Below are positions 24,028 to 28,030 of a stretch of DNA of 28,030 bases, in pieces (position 1 is the stretch's first letter; every line of letters begins with the position of its first letter). A program made the position numbers and the translations under genes. Where the stretch lies: positions 1 through 28,030 of the forward strand of contig JBGPBV010000086.1 of NCBI GenBank assembly GCA_041481445.1, read 5' to 3'. The notes beneath the pieces are model-generated. The model saw only the letters and a list, made by a program, of their open reading frames with translations. It was not told the DNA's origin and did no database searches. Source of the stretch: AA29 sp041481445. GTDB lineage: Bacteria > Acidobacteriota > Vicinamibacteria > Fen-336.

Positions 24028-25263
24028 TCACCGGCCGGACGCGGACGCCGCGCGCGCGACCTCGACCGCGTACACGTGCGAGGCGCCGTGCATGCTCGAG
24101 CGGAAGACGATCCGCTTCCCGTCCGGGGTGAAGGTCACGTTCGGCTCGAGCTGGTAGTCGTGCTTCGAGAGGTCGACGAGCCTCTCCGCCTCCAGTCCCG
24201 CCGGCGTGGGCCGGAACAGGTAGATCCACTGCCCGTTCCCGGGGGCGGCCACGCTGCTCGGTCCACCCCCATCTCCCGCGAAGAGGCCGCCGTCCGGCGA
24301 GACGTTGAAGTGCACGGACCACTGCTCGCGCGGGAGGCGATAGCGGACGGCCTGGTCGCCCTCCAAGGACACGCCGGCCAGCCAGAACTCCTGCGACTTC
24401 GGCGTCTGCAGGTCGTACCAGACCGTCCGGCCGTCGTGGCTCCAGAACTCGTGGCCGGCGATCTCCATGTCGATCTTGCGCGCGTGCATGAGGCGCCGCC
24501 CGCTGCCGTCGCTGCGGATCGTCCAGATGCGGTCCACCTTGTGCCAGGGGCCCTCGTGGCAGAACATCAGCCGCGCGGCATCGCTGGGCGAGAACTGCAC
24601 GTGGTTGATCCAGTCGCCGCCGCCGTGGTGGATCGTCTTCACGTCGCCGGTCTTCACGTCGATCGTGTAGAGGGCCATGGGCAGGCGCTGCGCCCAACGC
24701 GCCTCCAGGCGGGACTCCTGCGGAGGAGGCGCGGCCAGCGGGTTCGCGGACGGCTCCGGCACGGGCGGCGCGGGCGCCGTGCTCTCGACGTAGCTGCCCG
24801 CCAGCAGCGTCTCGTCCGCGTTCACGGTCAGGCCCGATCCCGTCTCCAGCTCCGGCCGGGTCACGATCGCGCGCGTGGCCCGCGTGTCGAGGTGGGTCGC
24901 GTACACCGTCCCGTCCTTCATGTAGAAGACCTGGCGGGTGCGCGGCCCGACCACGACGTGGCTGACGCGGCCGGTGACCACGGGCTCCGGGCGGCGGGTG
25001 GCGAGGTCGACGGTGGCCAGCCCGTCCGGAACCGAGATGACGAGCTTGTCGCCGGTCGCCGTGTAGGCGTTCTGATGGAAGTAGAGGCTCGCGCTGCCCG
25101 GCTCGTCGGAGAGGCGGACGACGCGATGGCCGGTGGCCGGCTCGATCCATTCGCGGGGTGGATCAGCGGCGGTGGCCCGGCGGTGGCTCGCGAGGGCGAG
25201 GCCGGCGGCGGCCACGACCGGCAGGAGCGCCTTCGTGGCGGGTGGTCGACCGTGGAGACGCAC
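24028..25263 (-). CDS. Exported oligogalacturonate lyase-like protein (PL22 type)
   Basis: 411 aa from a GTG at 25263. This start gives a normal signal peptide (core LLPVVAAAGLALA, cleavage near ATA-ADPP); a GTG at 25350 would add 29 residues and leave an unusually long n-region. Neither start has a clear ribosome site. The body is a beta-propeller with PL22-like landmarks: NHVQFSPSD, RLMFCHEGPWHKVDRIWTI and GHEFWSHDGRTVWYDLQTP, rich in the conserved His and Trp of oligogalacturonate lyases. It ends with the WD40/TolB-like repeat NVTFTPDGKRIVFRSSMHG. PL22 enzymes split pectin-derived oligogalacturonides to 4-deoxy-5-keto-uronates. Known PL22 lyases are mostly cytoplasmic, so export is a difference. 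Other TolB-like propellers are possible, but the CHEGPWH region favours PL22. Confidence 0.78.
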   Translation of the reverse strand: MRLHGRPPATKALLPVVAAAGLALASHRRATAADPPREWIEPATGHRVVRLSDEPGSASLYFHQNAYTATGDKLVISVPDGLATVDLATRRPEPVVTGRVSHVVVGPRTRQVFYMKDGTVYATHLDTRATRAIVTRPELETGSGLTVNADETLLAGSYVESTAPAPPVPEPSANPLAAPPPQESRLEARWAQRLPMALYTIDVKTGDVKTIHHGGGDWINHVQFSPSDAARLMFCHEGPWHKVDRIWTIRSDGSGRRLMHARKIDMEIAGHEFWSHDGRTVWYDLQTPKSQEFWLAGVSLEGDQAVRYRLPREQWSVHFNVSPDGGLFAGDGGGPSSVAAPGNGQWIYLFRPTPAGLEAERLVDLSKHDYQLEPNVTFTPDGKRIVFRSSMHGASHVYAVEVARAASASGR

Positions 25264-25419
25264 GGCGAGTTCTACCACACCCGGTCTGCGAGGCGACACG
25301 CTTGATCGCCGACGCGTTCCGGTCGCCGCCGGTGCCCGGAGGAAGGCCACGATGGCGTCGTCGCTGCATGCGGACGCGGACGCCGCTCCTGCGCCTGCCT
25401 AGACAGCGCGCGGGCTGAC

Positions 25420-26409
25420 CTATCCCCCGGCTGTTCCGTCCTTGATCGAGAAGGCTTCTCCCAGCCTTGCCTGTGCGCCGTCGTCGTTCTCGATCACGAG
25501 GTCCCACTTGGCCCCGCTCTCCTTGTCGATCTTCACCTGGCAGCGGATTCGGGTCGCACTGGCCAGGACGTCCTGGGCGATCATCGCCTCCTCGCCGCGT
25601 TTTAGTCGGATGTCTCGAGGGCCCTTGAAGCCCGCACCCTTGATCTCCAGGTCCACGGTCTTTCCCTTGGCGCCTTCTCGCGGTGTCATGTCCACGATCG
25701 TCGGCGTGGAAGGAGCCGCCGTCGTGGGATTGCGAGCAGTGACCGCGCTGCTCACCGCGGTGCTGCCGAAATAGAATCCAGCCACTGCGACGACCAGTGT
25801 TCCCACGGTCGTGATGAGCTGCTGAGCGAGGCTCTTCGCATCCTGGCCCATCGGAGAGACCACCCATACGACGTACTTTCCCTCGGGGTCCTTCTCCCAG
25901 GTTACGAGCTTGTCGGGGCCGTAGATCTTGGGATCTGGCACCGTGTCCATTTTCGCGATGAAGGTCGCGCTCCCCGTGCCGACCATCCGAAACAAGTAGA
26001 TTCCGAAGATGATGAAGACCATTATCAGCACGAGGGCAATCATTGCTCGAATGCTTCCCTCGGGGAGACCGAGCGGCTGCTTCTCGTCGGCAAGGCCAAT
26101 CGAGCTGAAGCCGGCGGCCAGGATGAACAGTATCGTCATGAGGCTGGTGATGGCTCCGACGACCACGAGCCCCATCTGAATCTCCGGTCCCGGCGACGAG
26201 TCCTTCGTGATGGAGGCGATGAGCCAACCGGCGGCGAGCACCAGGACGAAGGACAGCAGGACGAATATCGTGACGCTGCTTCGGGGGGGAGCGGCCAGTC
26301 CGCCGGAATTGCCGGCGGTGGCACCGCCCCTCGCCGTCGCAATGCGCCATCCGACGGCGATGCCCATCAGCAGCATCGCAACCATCAAGAGCACATGGGT
26401 GGTCGTCAT
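25420..26409 (-). CDS. Membrane protein with C-terminal IPT/TIG-like domain, unknown function
   Basis: 329 aa. The ATG at 26409 is preferred to a GTG one codon upstream because AGGAG then has normal spacing. Five hydrophobic helices are seen (about 4-22, 46-66, 78-100, 121-145 and 201-222). Between the fourth and fifth is a soluble loop of about 55 residues. The C-terminal 95 residues, beginning PTIVDMTPREGAKG and ending in IENDDGAQARLGEAFSI, have the pattern of an IPT/TIG immunoglobulin-like domain. I cannot name a function. It is the last gene of a three-gene module, 82 nt after the Cys-rich gene. GC content is visibly lower than in the flanking genes. Confidence 0.82.
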   Translation of the reverse strand: MTTTHVLLMVAMLLMGIAVGWRIATARGGATAGNSGGLAAPPRSSVTIFVLLSFVLVLAAGWLIASITKDSSPGPEIQMGLVVVGAITSLMTILFILAAGFSSIGLADEKQPLGLPEGSIRAMIALVLIMVFIIFGIYLFRMVGTGSATFIAKMDTVPDPKIYGPDKLVTWEKDPEGKYVVWVVSPMGQDAKSLAQQLITTVGTLVVAVAGFYFGSTAVSSAVTARNPTTAAPSTPTIVDMTPREGAKGKTVDLEIKGAGFKGPRDIRLKRGEEAMIAQDVLASATRIRCQVKIDKESGAKWDLVIENDDGAQARLGEAFSIKDGTAGG

Positions 26410-26491
26410 CACTCACTCCTAGAGTGGCTCTTCGTGACGGTCCGGGCGTCGGCCGAGCGCCCAGGTGAGGGTCGGACCGCTCGCGCGGAGC

Positions 26492-26896
26492 CTAGGGCTG
26501 GTTCGGCGAGATGCCTTTCGTCGCCGTGCCTACCTTCATGATCTGTTCCACTTTCGCTTTGGTGAGCGTGTCGAGCTTCTGCTTGACCTCGGCCTTTTCG
26601 CTGACGGTGAGCCCGGCATCGTCGAAGATGACACCAAGGCTCTCTTCACTCGTGCCTCGCCGTCGAATGAGTTTCGACGAGACGGTGTCGGACAGCCCGA
26701 CGATCTCTTCCAGCTGTTTCTGGCTGGCCTTGAGGAGGAGGGCGGCCCCGCAGCAGCCCTCGCAAGGCGGTTCGGGCTTGAAGGGAAAGTGCTTGCAGTC
26801 GCACCGCGAGCAGTCAGGCGAAGGGAGCACGTCTGCGGTGAAGGCCGGCACGGACGTCGCGGCGGCGGCGAGAATGACGAGTAGAAGACGTCTCAT
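26492..26896 (-). CDS. Exported small Cys-rich protein with helix-hairpin-like region
   Basis: 134 aa. A classic signal peptide (MRRLLLVILAAAATSVPAFTA) precedes a six-Cys cluster between residues 29 and 49 (spacing C-x2-C-x-C-x10-C-x2-CC), suited to metal binding or disulfides. A helical region follows (about 53-112) in which ASQKQLEEIVGLSDTVSSKL resembles a helix-hairpin-helix of the ComEA kind. The family is not recognised. The ATG overlaps the stop of the upstream gene (26893-26896), so translation is coupled. A periplasmic partner of the two membrane proteins is the simplest reading. Confidence 0.78.
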   Translation of the reverse strand: MRRLLLVILAAAATSVPAFTADVLPSPDCSRCDCKHFPFKPEPPCEGCCGAALLLKASQKQLEEIVGLSDTVSSKLIRRRGTSEESLGVIFDDAGLTVSEKAEVKQKLDTLTKAKVEQIMKVGTATKGISPNQP

Positions 26897-27336
26897 GGCT
26901 TGTCCGCTCCCTTCGGTCTTGTCTCTTCAGGAGTGTGAATCCACCAGATCACGTACGCGATGAGCCAGACGGCGAGGACACCCACACCGAAGAAGAAGAG
27001 GCTCTCTTGCGAATCGAGGTCGCTCGAGATCGTGGTCATCGTCCCGAACGCATCGCGGTGTGGCGACCAGTAGTACGCGAGGTACGCCTGGTGGACCCGC
27101 GTGGAGAAGTGAATCGAAACTCCGAGCAAGGCCCAACCCGCCGGGAAGAGGTAGTACAGCAGCCGGAGGAGTGGTTGTGGCGGGCTCCGGTGGGTCGTCG
27201 TTCCAATCAACAAGGCAACCGTGCCGCCCACTCCGAGGAGCGCCCACTGCAAGAGCGACTGTGAGTAGGCGAGGGTCCCCGTCAATGCCGTGTCGGTTTC
27301 GGTGGCGACCACACCCGCCGCGGCGATCGCTCCCAT
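26893..27336 (-). CDS. Small membrane protein, unknown function
   Basis: 147 aa from the ATG at 27336, with three membrane helices (about 28-46, 59-77 and 112-133) and a Tyr- and His-containing loop between the second and third (HFSTRVHQAYLAYYW). The family is not recognised. The start is uncertain: a GTG at 27393 would add 19 residues, and neither start has a good ribosome site. The stop overlaps the ATG of the Cys-rich gene by 4 nt. It is the first gene of the module, downstream of a predicted promoter with a consensus -35 box. Confidence 0.7.
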   Translation of the reverse strand: MGAIAAAGVVATETDTALTGTLAYSQSLLQWALLGVGGTVALLIGTTTHRSPPQPLLRLLYYLFPAGWALLGVSIHFSTRVHQAYLAYYWSPHRDAFGTMTTISSDLDSQESLFFFGVGVLAVWLIAYVIWWIHTPEETRPKGADKP

Positions 27337-27448
27337 CACGCGGCCACGACCACGTGGCGCGAATGGCAATACTTCACTCTCATCAATAGACACCAGGACG
27401 GATACGCTCCAAGACGCGGCCGTCGCTGGACCTTTGGTTGAAGGCTCT

Positions 27449-27477
27449 CGTGTACACCTCGACTGGATATTTGTCAA
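27449..27477 (-). promoter_or_regulatory. Predicted promoter of the three-gene membrane module
   Basis: On the minus strand a perfect TTGACA (27472-27477), a 17-nt spacer and TACACG (27449-27454). The surrounding 27360-27500 is AT-rich for this genome. Confidence 0.5.
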
Positions 27478-27592
27478 GCACTTTTAGAACGATAATTGAG
27501 AGTGACGGTCGGATTCTGAACGGTCGCGCCAGCGGAGCTTCTTCCCAGAATCCCATCTCCGCCGCGAGCCGGTCGCCAGTACAGTCCGGCTC

Positions 27593-27853
27593 TTGCCGTT
27601 GAAGAAGGGTGACGCGGTGTACGGCGCCGTCCTCTTCGGCGAGCACGTCTTCTACGTCCTCGACAAGGGCAAACGCGACCGCCTGGACGGCAGGGCACGG
27701 TTCCTCCATGTCTGGCTGGTCAAGGACGGCGTGTGGCGGATGTCGCGCGTCCTCAGCTTCGACCACGATCCGGTCGTGATCGAACCCGAGCTGAAGTCGC
27801 ACTACCGGGCCAGAGCGAAGGGCTCCCCGGGAGCGCGGGTCTTCACCGCGTAG
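27593..27853 (+). pseudogene. DUF4440/SnoaL-like C-terminal remnant
   Basis: The translation contains DGRARFLHVWLVKDGVWRMS followed by RVLSFDHDP, the last strands typical of small SnoaL/DUF4440 proteins (usually about 130-170 aa). The reading frame is open only from 27506, after stops at 27485, 27497 and 27503. No ATG and no N-terminal half of the domain is visible, so about half the fold is missing. Possible starts are a TTG at 27593 or a GTG a few codons later. The 3' end overlaps the convergent lactonase-like gene by 52 nt. It is probably a decayed fragment; a short functional protein is less likely. Confidence 0.5.
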
Positions 27854-28030
27854 AGCGTGTGATGGCCGAGGAGGAAGAGCGTGCGGCGATCGGGCCCGCC
27901 GAACAGGACGTCGATGGGACGCTCGGGCACGTCGATCCGGCCGATCGCCTGGCCGGACGCGTCGTAGACGAAGATCTGTCCGTTCGCGACGTAGACATTG
28001 CCGCGGCTGTCCACGGCGACGCTCTCGCCG
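27802..28030 (-). CDS. SMP-30/gluconolactonase-like protein, C-terminal part only
   Basis: The gene enters from the right edge; only the last 75 codons or so are here. The translation begins GESVAVDSRGNVYVANGQIF and continues with RIDVPERPIDVLFGGPDRRT and LFLLGHHTLYAVKTR, the final blades of an SMP-30/gluconolactonase/LRE-like six-bladed propeller. An internal GTG at 28014 is not the true start, because the conserved blade continues upstream of it. Such enzymes open sugar lactones, which fits the sugar-acid theme of the window. The catalytic metal ligands lie outside. Confidence 0.75.
   Translation of the reverse strand, partial: GESVAVDSRGNVYVANGQIFVYDASGQAIGRIDVPERPIDVLFGGPDRRTLFLLGHHTLYAVKTRAPGEPFALAR

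Noticed and set aside
27383..27802. 139-codon minus-strand frame
   Set aside because: It is the reverse complement of the DUF4440-like remnant and overlaps the promoter of the membrane module; no family features.

Overview
The window is high-GC DNA, densely coded, with GTG and TTG starts and several Tat (twin-arginine) export signals. It carries PQQ-dehydrogenase, GH44, mannonate-dehydratase and oligogalacturonate-lyase genes. This suits an uncultivated soil bacterium of an Acidobacteriota- or Rokubacteria-like kind, but no rRNA, ribosomal protein or other marker is present, so the phylum is a guess. I found no tRNA, rRNA, CRISPR array, transposase or integrase, and no gene-free stretch longer than about 300 bases.

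Layout. (1) Positions 1-8302, minus strand: a tightly packed six-gene redox operon. A near-consensus promoter (8273-8302) leads into an exported di-heme cytochrome c, a GMC flavoprotein, a 143-aa unknown, a catalase-family protein, a 433-aa membrane protein with an internal duplication, and a DyP-type peroxidase cut by the left edge. (2) 8354-14147: plant-polysaccharide and sugar-acid genes, namely a secreted GH44 glucanase, a cytochrome c-PQQ dehydrogenase fusion, and a divergent Tat-exported ManD-type dehydratase. (3) 14137-17664, minus: a 1175-aa protein joining a trypsin-like protease, two Clp-N repeats and a KAP-family P-loop NTPase with inserted membrane helices. Its promoter is bracketed by an inverted repeat, and its ribosome-binding site lies in a predicted hairpin. 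This is the best candidate for an undescribed system, possibly a single-gene phage-defence or cell-suicide switch. (4) 17850-21243: a Tat-exported UxuA-type mannonate dehydratase, then a D-cysteine desulfhydrase/ACC deaminase-family enzyme and a Tat-exported sarcosine-oxidase-like flavoprotein as a gene pair. (5) 21351-25263: a membrane-embedded spermidine-synthase-like protein, an exported cupin and a PL22-type oligogalacturonate lyase. (6) 25420-27477: a three-gene module of small membrane or exported unknowns with its own promoter and visibly lower GC. (7) Right edge: a DUF4440/SnoaL-like remnant and the end of an SMP-30/gluconolactonase-like gene.

How the genes may work together. GH44, oligogalacturonate lyase, the two mannonate dehydratases, the PQQ dehydrogenase and the lactonase-like gene fit the extracytoplasmic breakdown and oxidation of plant cell-wall sugars and uronic acids. 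The left operon looks like a separate oxidative pathway: heme and flavin enzymes feeding or consuming peroxide, with an unknown substrate. The protease-KAP gene shares no obvious pathway with its neighbours. It sits between two unrelated enzymes predicted to catalyse the same reaction, as expected of an insertion into a sugar-acid locus.
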